Shown: positions 55,633 to 64,000 of the stretch, piece after piece
Numbering within the stretch: position 1 is the stretch's first letter
How the letters are laid out: each line of letters begins with the position of its first letter
From: Calocera cornea HHB12733
Lineage: Eukaryota; Basidiomycota; Dacrymycetes; Dacrymycetales; Dacrymycetaceae
Direction: 5' to 3'
Length of the DNA: 64,000 nt
Assembly: GCA_001632435.1 (NCBI GenBank)
Contig: KV423918.1
Location: 248,001 to 312,000 of the forward strand
Translations under genes and position numbers: made by a program
The notes under the pieces: model-generated
Databases searched by the model: none
What the model was told of the DNA's origin: nothing
The model's input: the letters and a program-made list of their open reading frames with translations, nothing else

Positions 55633-56477
55633 ATGCCGTACCAGCTTCCTCCCCTGCTCGTCGACCTCCCGCGCAACCCGGTCCTGGCAGTCGGCATCCC
55701 GCTCGCACTCGGCAGCCTCAGCGGATTCTCGACCTATCGAGTCGTCTCCTCCGCCTGGTACGAGGTGCGTGCTTTCCATGACGCGTGCGTGTATGGGAAG
55801 AGGTGCTGATGCCTGAGCAGGGACTCAAGACCCCTCCCGGCCGCCCGCCCAGGCAGGTCTTCCCCATCGTCTGGCCCGTGCTGTACGCAGGTACGTCACC
55901 TTACCCCATTCCTCTCAGCGCTGCTAAATTATGCACATAGCAATGGGCTACGCCTCTCACCTCGCCGTCCACGCGATCGCGACTTCCCTCTCCCCCACCG
56001 CCAAAGCGGACGCAGAGGAGGGTCTGGCACTGTACTGGGGCCAGCTGGCGCTCAACGTTGCGTGGACGCCGATCTTTTTTGGGCTTAAGAATGTTTGTTA
56101 TTCCCTTTGTGTTGTGAGTGCCGGAGCAGCGGCTGACGACGTGCGGTTTGTAGAGGCTCGTGGGACTGGTGGATCTGACCGCCCTGACCGGTGCGGCGTA
56201 CTATATGACTGTGCGTCCCCTCCTTTGACCTTCTTCCCCGCATATGGCTAACGTACGGCTCCTGCGCGCAGTACAAGCTGCATGGCCCCACCAACGGGCA
56301 GACGACCTACTTCCTCGCGCCCTACTGCGCGTGGCTCACATTCGCGCTCTACCTCAACGGAGGGGTGTGGTACCTCAACCGCGTGAGTGCTGCCCTGCGT
56401 TATCCTACCTATGCAGCATGGACTCAATCTGTGGGCAGAACTACGAGCTGAAAGGGAAGGGCAAGGCCGACCTGTAA
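55633..56477 (+). CDS. TspO/MBR family membrane protein
   Basis: Six exons: 55633-55764, 55821-55890, 55941-56092, 56154-56210, 56272-56382 and 56439-56477, about 186 residues. Five hydrophobic segments are visible, starting with NPVLAVGIPLALGSLSGF. Family residues include PGRPPRQVFPIVWPVLYAAMGYASHL (in pieces), LNVAWTPIFFGLKN, LTALTGAAYYMT, and YCAWLTFALYLNGGVWYLNR at the end of the fifth helix. TspO/PBR proteins bind porphyrins and sterols in outer mitochondrial or other membranes; the role in fungi is unclear. The WxPxF-type motif in helix 3 and the C-terminal LN..W are preserved, so it should fold normally. Confidence 0.93.
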
Positions 56478-57031
56478 GCGTGCGATTGAACGTGGATGAG
56501 AGTGCATGGAGGTCAACTACAGTACCCCAAGATGGAATTGTCGCATCTTTGCATTTTCACTGAGTTAGTGCATGATAAAGAATCAATAATTACATTGCCA
56601 TCCCGCGCAGGGTGCTGTTCGTGCTTCTGATCGTTCTACGCGTGAACAACGACCAGCATTATTTTGTAAGTGATGGTACACATATTACCAGGCCGTGGTA
56701 AGTACCCCAAAGCCGTCCATCTCCGAAGCGATGCGGAAGCAATCCTAGTGGCGGTGCCTCTAGGTCCCAGCAACATTTCGTTCTCCTCGACGTCTCCCGT
56801 ACATACGCCTTTCGATACCTGTCCGGCCTCAACCGACATCCAGAACAGTGAGTATCCTATTTGATCACTTTCGACAGCTTTGCTGGGGTCCAGGGACAAC
56901 ACATGCTGGTTGAGATGGTGTATTGAGTTGTAATCGTGGATGAATGGGCTGGATTGCCATGCAGCGCACTGGATGCACCACCATGGCGTGTCCAAAACTA
57001 TCGCACTTCAGGTTACTGACTACCTTATCAG
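56478..57031. other. upstream region of eL6 gene
   Basis: 554 bp. The stretch around 56850 (CAGAACAGTGAGTATCC) could be a 5'UTR exon end with a donor site, as ribosomal protein genes often have leader introns. This is only suggestive. Confidence 0.35.
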
Positions 57032-57681
57032 ATGTCAGAATACAAGGAGGTCAAAGTCGGCGGCGAGAAGAACGGCCAAACGCGCCTCGTGCCAACCAAG
57101 AAAGCACCCCGTTTCTACCCCGCCGAGGACGTTCGTCAGCCCAAGAAAGTCCGCAAGACTGCTAAGCCCACTGCTCTCCGAAGCAAGATCACCCCGGGTA
57201 CCATCCTCATCCTTCTTGCCGGACGGTTCAGAGGCAAGCGCGTCGTCTTCTTGAAGCAGCTCAATTCTGGTCTGCTCTTGGTTACGGGGCCGTACAAGGC
57301 AAATGGCGTCCCTCTGAGGAGAGTCAATCAGGCGTATGTGATTGCCACTTCGACGAAGGTCGATATCTCTGGAGTTCAAGTGCGTTATGCTACGCATAGA
57401 TTATCCTGCAGAAATTGATGTTTGTGCAGCTGTCGGAGAAGTTGACCGATGCTTACTTCGCTAAGGCGAAGGCCTCCAAGTCAGTGTCCGCAGAAGAGGA
57501 GTTCTTCGCTGAGGGCAAGCCGAAGGCCAAGGAGGCCTATCCTGAGGAGAAGGCGAGCGAGCAGAAGGACCTGGATAAGGCTATTCTTGCGGAGATCAAG
57601 AAGACCGCCAATCTGGAGAAGTACCTGAAGGCCTCGTGGGGCCTGCAAAAGGGCCAGTTTCCGCATGAGATGGTCTTCTGA
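57032..57681 (+). CDS. RPL6: 60S ribosomal protein eL6
   Basis: Two exons, 57032-57379 and 57430-57681, 199 residues. It is a structural protein of the large ribosomal subunit. The core [40 protein letters not shown] and [20 protein letters not shown] is characteristic, as is the end [16 protein letters not shown]. The Lys/Glu-rich insert in exon 2 ([17 protein letters not shown]) is typical of fungal eL6. The gene reads in the same direction as SCO1 and MBP1-like downstream. A leader intron in the 5'UTR is possible. Confidence 0.96.
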
Positions 57682-57947
57682 TTGTAATAGGCAGTTACCT
57701 ACTCTCTGAGATATGCACATGATGATAGGCATTACGCATTTTGTTATCTGAAAGCGTGGGTTGGATACCCTCTCCATCGTCGAGATATTATTAAGCGCGT
57801 ATTTTCGACTTGCACTTGTGCAGCCTGCCTAGTGGCTGTCCTAGGACATTAAGGGATCCGAGGGAGGATCACGGTATTACTATTGAGACGTCATCCTCAC
57901 TTCCATCCAACCCACGCAGCAAATCAACTCATTCAATACCTGGCTTC

Positions 57948-58980
57948 ATGTTTCACCGACATATAATACTGCGTAGCATCTACCAAGTCGAACGAACGTT
58001 CTGCAGGAGGAAGAATCCATTCACAGGATGCCCTTGTACCCCGGCTAGCCTACTCCTCTTGTCAAGAAGACGCTATGGCACGGTACCGGAGAGTCCAGAA
58101 GAACATCGAGAAAAGGCTGCTGTGGGTGTACGTGACTCTTGTTTCTACACCTTTCTCCCGCGCCTAATCCAACATGTCCGACAGCCGTTCACGTGGAGAG
58201 CTGCACTCGTGTTTGTTGCCACCGGAGCGGGGCTGTATTGGTATTTCACGAACGAGAAGGCAAAGGTGCAAGAGCAGAAGCGTGAGCATCGTGCCCCGCG
58301 TAGACGCAATATTTGACTGAATGCGCGGCATCAGGCAAAGAACTGGCCGACTATAAAGTGGGCAAGGCTCGAGTAGGAGGGCCATTCACTCTTGTCACAC
58401 ACACAGGAGCTCCTTTCACAGAGCAAGACATCCTCGGCAAATGGTCTCTGGTGTATTTCGGCTTCACGAACTGTCCAGATATTTGTCCAGATGAGTTGGA
58501 CAAAATGACCGATGTGGTGAATACCATGGGTAAGTTCTGGTTACGGAGATTCAATGGTACAACACCGATTCATCATATCCAGACACGGAATTTGGCCCAA
58601 TAGTCCAGCCCATATTCATCTCATGTGATCCAGCAAGGGATTCCGTGGAGCAAATGCACGACTATATTAGCGGTAAGAGGGCCGTTTGACGAATATTGCA
58701 TTGTTTGAACCTCGTATCTCAAGATTTTCATCCACGGATGATTGGCTTGACGGGGACTTACGACGCCGTCAAGGCGACTTGCAAGGCGTATCGCGTCTAC
58801 TTCTCTACGCCTCCAAATACCAAACCAGGAGACGATTATCTTGTCGACCATTCTATTTTCTTCTACCTCATGGATCCAAACGGCGAATTTGTGGATGCAT
58901 TCGGCAAAAGCAACTCCGCAGACGATGTTCGACAAAAGGTCCGGAAGGCAGTACAGGAATGGAAATCTCTGTCCCCTTAG
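57948..58980 (+). CDS. SCO1: SCO1/SenC copper chaperone of cytochrome c oxidase
   Basis: Five exons: 57948-58127, 58185-58281, 58335-58529, 58582-58672 and 58724-58980, about 273 residues. An Arg-rich N-terminus ([21 protein letters not shown]) fits a mitochondrial presequence; one membrane segment follows ([15 protein letters not shown]). The thioredoxin-like domain has the CxxxC copper site in [10 protein letters not shown] and the distal His in [12 protein letters not shown]. The protein inserts copper into the CuA centre of COX2 at the inner membrane. All junctions are GT-AG and in frame. Confidence 0.96.
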
Positions 58981-59549
58981 CATCACGGGCTATTCGCCTT
59001 CTGCTCCGCCAACTTCTTCATGCGTCGCATATAGCTGGTAGTAGTTGTCAAATTTAGCTGCACACCTATGAACATCACTCACTCCTCATATTGGCACCTG
59101 GTGAAACATGATACTCGTATTAGACATGTGAAAGGCTAGTGACATGGGGACGAAGCTCACTTCTCGTACGAGTGCCTGCCCGGACAGGAATATAAGCAAT
59201 GTGTTATGAGTACGGCGAGTGGGTCCTCACCTCTCATTCTCACATTCCCACGGCATGTAGAGTGTTTTCCGCCGACACTTGTTCAGCGGGATGAGTAACC
59301 TGCCGGGCAGTGTGAGACGTCGACGAGACGATTGGAGCACGCAGAGCCCTTACGCAGAGCACTGATCTCGGTACCCAAGAGGCAGATGGGCCCTTTTCAT
59401 TTCCTCTTCCGATGCCAAGGTGGAACCTGCCATGTCGAGTGTTCGTAGGGTAGATGCTTTGGTACGGCTGACGGTGAGGGTGGTGCGCGAGGCAGCGAGC
59501 GCGGAGGCCAATAGATCCCGTGCTTCGCCCGGTAATGGATGCGCTTGGG

Positions 59550-59563
59550 ACGCGTTCACGCGT
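59550..59563. promoter_or_regulatory. two MCB boxes upstream of the MBP1-like gene
   Basis: ACGCGT at 59550-59555 and again at 59558-59563, two bases apart, about 125 bp before the start codon. ACGCGT is the known binding word of MBF (Mbp1/Swi6). A related TCGCGT follows at about 59575. This suggests autoregulation. Confidence 0.65.
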
Positions 59564-59688
59564 ACCTCTCCTTGTCGCGTTCAGTGCGACTCCTTCGTGG
59601 TCGCTCTACTTCTCTCCCAACTCGTGTCGCGATCCTCGTGGTATTTGGTCCGGAATTGCTTGACAGGCAACTGTTATCTGCTATCAAG

Positions 59689-62047
59689 ATGCCGTCAGTA
59701 GACCATGGCCAGATCTTCAAGGTTCAGGCGCTCCCTTCGAATGTGTTCTGCACAAAGCTGACCACCCACAACGCACTTCTAGGCAACTTACAGCGGTATT
59801 CCCGTTTATGAGATGTATGGCTATCGGACCTGGCGGTGTCTGATGGCGGTATCTCACTGTATACAGGATCTGCAAGAACGTCGCGGTTATGCGCAGGAAG
59901 TCGGACAAGTGGCTGAACGCAACCCAAATCTTGAAGGTCGCTGGGTTCGATAAGCCGCAGCGTACACGAGTCCTGGAAAGAGAAGTTCAAAAGGGCCAGC
60001 ACGAGAAAGTCCAGGGGGGGTATGGGAAGTACCAGGGTACGTAAGGTGTTCAGCTATGAGGAATAGACGGGCTGACCAGATATTCCGGGAAGGCACGTGG
60101 GTTCCTATGGACCGAGGACTTGCCCTGGCGCGACAGTACAACGTTGAGCATCTGCTCCGGCCAATCATCGACTTCGTTCCGGCAGAAGCCAGTCCTCCGC
60201 TTGCTCCTAAGCACATCACTGCTGCTCCTTCGAAGCCAAAGCGGCGAGACTTGGGGGAGTCAGCTGGCCTCGGCATTCGCCCCGCGACTGGGCGAGATAC
60301 CTTCGTGCAGGTGTCGGACGATGAATCGGTTCAGTCTGGATCTCCACATCCGAGTGACGAGGAGTCCATCACACCTTCGCCATCGCCACGCTCTCAGAGC
60401 TCTAGAACACCTTCTCCACTGGTGCAATCCGAAGATTCCGAAGCAGATCACGAAATGGATCTTGACGGTGATCTCAGAGGCGATGTCGACATGTCTTCGC
60501 CTCGTGTCACAGCTTCAACTCGCGTGCCTCGCAAGCGCAAGAATGGTCGTACCGACATCCGATCCATACAGCGTCCTAAAGTTGACGACAGTATGAAGGA
60601 CTCCTACGAGGAAACCATTCTGGATTACTTTCTCTCCGAGTCACAGCAAACACCCGAGATACTTATCAACCCCCAGCCTGACTTCGATCCCAACGTTGTC
60701 ATTGATGATGAAGGACATACGGCTTTGCACTGGGCGTGCGCGCTCGGGCGTGTCAAAGTCGTGAAACTGCTGCTCACAGCCGGGGCTGACCCGTTCAAGA
60801 CCAACAAAGACGGTCAACCGCCGCTGATGAGGGGAGTCATGTTTGCGAACAACTACGACATGCGGAAGTTCTCCGAGCTGTTTGAAATGTTGCAACGCTC
60901 AGTTCTACATGTCGACAACTTTGGACGGACGATCTTCCATCATGTCATCGATCTTGCTCTGACCAAGCAGAAGACGCACGCCGCTCGGTACTACTTGGAA
61001 ACCTTGATCACTCGTATGGAATACTTCGCACAGGACTTGTCCGATCTACTCAATCTTCAAGACTTGGAGGGCGACACGCCCCTTACCCTCGCCGCACGAG
61101 CTCGCAGTAAACGTCTGGTCAAAATGCTCATTGACCACGGTGCAAGTCCAAAGATACCGAATAATGATGGCAAGTCTGCTGAAGACTACATTCTGGAAGA
61201 CGAGCGATTCCGGGCTTCTCCCCCGATGAATTACAAGCCCAACGCATCTACATCAACGCCACTTCAGCTGTACTATTCTCGCACAGCTCAGAGAGTCGCC
61301 GGGGATGTGACGCGCGAGATGATCTCGCTTTTGGAAAGTCTGGCCGCAACATACGAAGGGGACATGCAAGAGAAGGAGCGAGATCTTATTCAAGCTACAT
61401 CCCTGCTCCAAAATATTCAAGCGGAAATATTGGAAAGTCAGCGTGCCGTGACTCAACTCAAGGAGAAGGCAGCTGGGCTGGACGACGCACAAAAGCACCT
61501 CGCCGAATTGGAGATCCGGCTTTCCCGCAATATGGGACGCCAATATCGTTTAGGCTTCGAAAAATGGATGAAGGATGAGGAAGATCGAGAGAAGGCATGG
61601 CTGGCGTCACCCGACGGCATGCGTTATCGCCTGGGAATGGGGAACAGTGATGGAAAGGGGAAGGCAAAGGCAGACATGGACGAATTCAGTGATCTACATG
61701 TGCTGCACAGTTTACCAACAGACCCGGACGAGGTACGGCGGGAATGTGATGCGCTACGAGACGAGCTGCAAGGCTTCCGGAACCGCCGGGAGGAGATGAT
61801 GAAGAGATTTGTCCAGCAGCTAGCTGAGGCCGGCACAGGTGGCAGAATGCCTGAGTACAGAAGACTGATAGGCGGCTCGCTTGGTATTCCACCGGATGAA
61901 GTGGACAGCATCGTGGACTCTCTCCTTGAGGTAAGCTTCCATGCAATAGACGGACCTTGCAGGCTGAATGCTTCCACAAAGGACCTGGAGACAGAAGAGC
62001 CCGTGCTACCAATGTTGTCGGAACCAACAGGAGCAATAATCCAGTGA
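59689..62047 (+). CDS. MBP1: APSES-ankyrin cell-cycle transcription factor
   Basis: Four exons, 59689-59721, 59783-59814, 59867-60036 and 60093-62047, about 729 residues. The joins give [20 protein letters not shown]. The N-terminal APSES/KilA-N DNA-binding domain shows [50 protein letters not shown] and [15 protein letters not shown]. Ankyrin repeats follow ([40 protein letters not shown]), then a coiled coil near residues 470-540 and a C-terminal helical region. This is the architecture of Mbp1/Res proteins of the MBF complex, which drives G1/S genes through ACGCGT. An alternative end exists if a 32 nt intron at 61931-61962 is spliced. MCB boxes lie in its own promoter. Confidence 0.9.
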
Positions 62048-62929
62048 TCGGGAGCACCAATCTAATGACCGGTTAGATAGAGGAGGCAGAAGTATGTTAC
62101 CCCAGGAGTACTTCAATCAGTGATCACAGCTCGAGACATTTGATGTAATGATCATGAGACGCACTCATCCACCATCGGTCAAGTTCCGGCTTTCGTGACA
62201 ACGCCTTGGCCAAGCAAGGGTGCACTTAGCGGAAGCAATTGGCCCCTTTTGTTCCCGTTCGGGGGACACTCTCGCTTCCCTTCAGGGAACTTGCTTCCGT
62301 CAATTTCCATCTAAGTTAAATGGAGGTATCGTCTCGGATGCCCCAGCGGTATAAAAAATTGTCCCAGATGCCCCGTCGGTCTTGTACAGCTCTGGAGCTT
62401 CTATGCTCCCGGCTGCTTTCTCTCTGCTTCTGCGGAAACAGAAATTCGGCCTGGGCCCCAAGCGGAAGTAGAAATACCCCGAAGCGGAAGCAGAGATGGT
62501 CTTGCAACCGAAGCAAAGAGAGGCATCTCATTCCTCCGCTGAGCGTGTCATTCTTCTCAGCGGGACTCTGTCGAAACTGCTTGAAGGCGGAAGCGGAGGT
62601 GGAAGAGGGTGCCTTTATGGCGTATGCGCTCCCAGAGCATCGAAATAATTCACGTTCCCACGGGTGCCAACCGTCAAAGGACTCTCAGATAAGTGGCTGT
62701 ACAAGGAGCCCCTGATGTACGCGACGAACAGATGCTTCCGCCAACTCTACAGGTGCCTTCGCCCTCCGCATCAGACAGCCTCAATCCTCACGCGTCGACG
62801 CCCTCTTCCCTCTCCCGTCCCTTTCCCTCAGCCCTCTCCACCCCCGCCTGCTTCTCCGCATCTCCCTTCTGCATCTGTAGTACACGAACATCCTCCTCAA
62901 CTTTAGAACAATTGGGACGCGTCTTCTGT
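62048..62929. promoter_or_regulatory. CDC14 upstream region with two ACGCGT boxes
   Basis: ACGCGT occurs at 62790-62795 and at 62917-62922, the second only eight bases before the CDC14 start. A TATA-like GGTATAAAAAATT lies near 62348. Imperfect GCGGAAGCAGA words recur between 62430 and 62600. No further gene was recognised. Confidence 0.55.
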
Positions 62930-64000
62930 ATGGCGTCAGTATGCGAGCCTCTTTGTCATTTCGGCGATCGGTATGCCCTGGAAACTGTCGCGCCTTGCAC
63001 GTTCTGATCGGTCATGCAGGCTGTATTTTACGACATTTCCTCATCCTCCTCCGCCGTCTAATGCCCTCAATTCTCCTTCTTCCGGAGAGTCCCATCAACC
63101 CCGTTTGAAGACTGCGGCTGGGGCGCCGCCAACCCCCGAAGACGAGGCGTCCTACTTCTTCTTCACGTTCGACAGCGACCTTGTGTATATGTCCTTCTTC
63201 GAAGATTGGGGTCCGTTAAATCTGGCAATGGTGTACAGGTCATGTATCCAAATACATGACTATCTCCAGGTTTGGGTCCTCATGGCGAACTTGGACATGT
63301 GCTGACAGGATCACAGGACGAGCAACTGGAGTCGCATCGGCTGGTCCTCTACACGTCGACAGACCCCCGCCGGAAAGCCAATGCCGCACTGCTCATGGCC
63401 CTCTATGTTGTGAGTGATGAGCCGAACTGGACTGTCCTATTCGATTGACATTATTTATTCATAGATGATTGTGCAACGGAAAGCACCATGGGATGCTTTT
63501 CATCCAATTGCCGAAATGGAGTTTATGCCCTTCCGGGACGCTGGTCGAGGCAAATCCGATTTCAATCTCAGTATTCAGGACTGCCTTTGGGGACTGTGGA
63601 AAGCCTTGCAGAATGGACTTTGTGATCTCAACGATTTCCCTGTGGAGGAATATGAGTACTACGAAAAGGTGGAGAACGGGGACTGGAACTGGATCACACC
63701 AAACTTCATAGCTTTCGCATCGCCAGTGGATCCCGGATTCATACGACGCAATGCTGTGCCCCCTGTCCCAGTGAAATCAGGATCAAATGGGCCTGCTGAA
63801 GTCGCCTTGCAGCGGAAGCTGCCCACACCTTTCTTGAACTGCTTGGACTACTTCAGCAAGCGCAACGTGAAGTTGGTCGTCCGACTCAACAACCCCTTAT
63901 ACGACAGGACGGTATTCGAAGAGCGAGGAATAGAACATTTGGATCTGTATTTCGATGATGGTACCAACCCGACCGACGACATCGTTCGCAAATTCATCCA
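62930..64000 (+). CDS. CDC14: CDC14 dual-specificity phosphatase, N-terminal part
   Basis: Exons 62930-62970, 63020-63269, 63317-63409 and 63465 to the window end. The joined product begins MASVCEPLCHFGDRLYFTTF. The CDC14 N-terminal domain is clear: FFFTFDSDLVYMSFFEDWGP, LNLAMVYRSCIQIHDYL, then HRLVLYTSTDPRRKANAALL, IVQRKAPWDAFHPIAEMEF and DFNLSIQDCLWGLWKALQNG, followed by the start of the phosphatase domain (FSKRNVKLVVRLNNPLYDR). Cdc14 reverses Cdk phosphorylation at mitotic exit and acts in the nucleolus and at the septum. The HCxxGxxR active site lies beyond the window. Confidence 0.93.

Overview
The window is nuclear DNA of a filamentous basidiomycete, most likely a mushroom-forming agaricomycete. 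The evidence is gene style (many introns of about 45-65 nt, tightly packed genes) and content: a fused HIS4, SSD1, an APSES cell-cycle factor, an m6A methyltransferase of the IME4/METTL3 type, an alpha-kinase and a fungal DDE integrase, plus Ty3 and Ty1/copia retrotransposons. No rRNA, tRNA gene or CRISPR array was recognised.

Region 1 (1-6.8 kb) is a compact accessory block of three spliced genes: an alpha-kinase (minus, cut by the window start), a DDE integrase (plus) and an unrecognised protein (minus). All 17 introns I could define carry a short inverted-repeat motif, TGGTCGT and/or ACGACCA, and so do the intergenic gaps. The introns of the housekeeping genes further right do not share it systematically. 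This is the most unusual feature of the window and may be an undescribed integrase-bearing element or a family of introner-like hairpin introns.

Region 2 (7.6-19.1 kb) is one 11.5 kb Ty3/gypsy element with 387 bp LTRs and a 4 bp target duplication. It is inactivated by CpG transitions: all 13 LTR differences and ten in-frame TGA codons fit this. Catalytic aspartates of reverse transcriptase and integrase are changed the same way. It holds a younger solo LTR (5 bp duplication) and, antisense between pol and the 3' LTR, an 11-exon gene with its own TATA box and one apparent CGA-to-TGA stop.

Region 3 (19.1-22.5 kb) is a CpG-poor graveyard of copia remnants, including a solo LTR nested in gag with a perfect 5 bp duplication, followed by an inverted, truncated copy of the IME4 gene found intact at 37.7-40.0 kb.

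Region 4 (22.7-40 kb) is housekeeping: a KRE9/KNH1-like GPI-type wall protein, an APH-fold protein lacking the catalytic Asp, HEM13 (heme), a nicotinamidase-like gene (NAD salvage), SSD1 (RNA-binding RNB protein), HIS4 (histidine) and IME4 (mRNA m6A). HEM13/nicotinamidase and HIS4/IME4 are divergent pairs with short shared promoters.

Region 5 (41.7-52.5 kb) holds two convergent, fast-diverging paralogues of a disordered protein around a 1052-residue low-complexity protein; one exon stretch of about 270 bp is nearly identical between them, suggesting gene conversion.

Region 6 (52.5-64 kb) is housekeeping again: TCTP, a TMA17-like protein, a TspO/MBR membrane protein, ribosomal protein eL6, SCO1, an MBP1-like APSES factor and the start of CDC14. 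The last two carry ACGCGT (MCB) boxes in their promoters, consistent with an MBF cell-cycle circuit.
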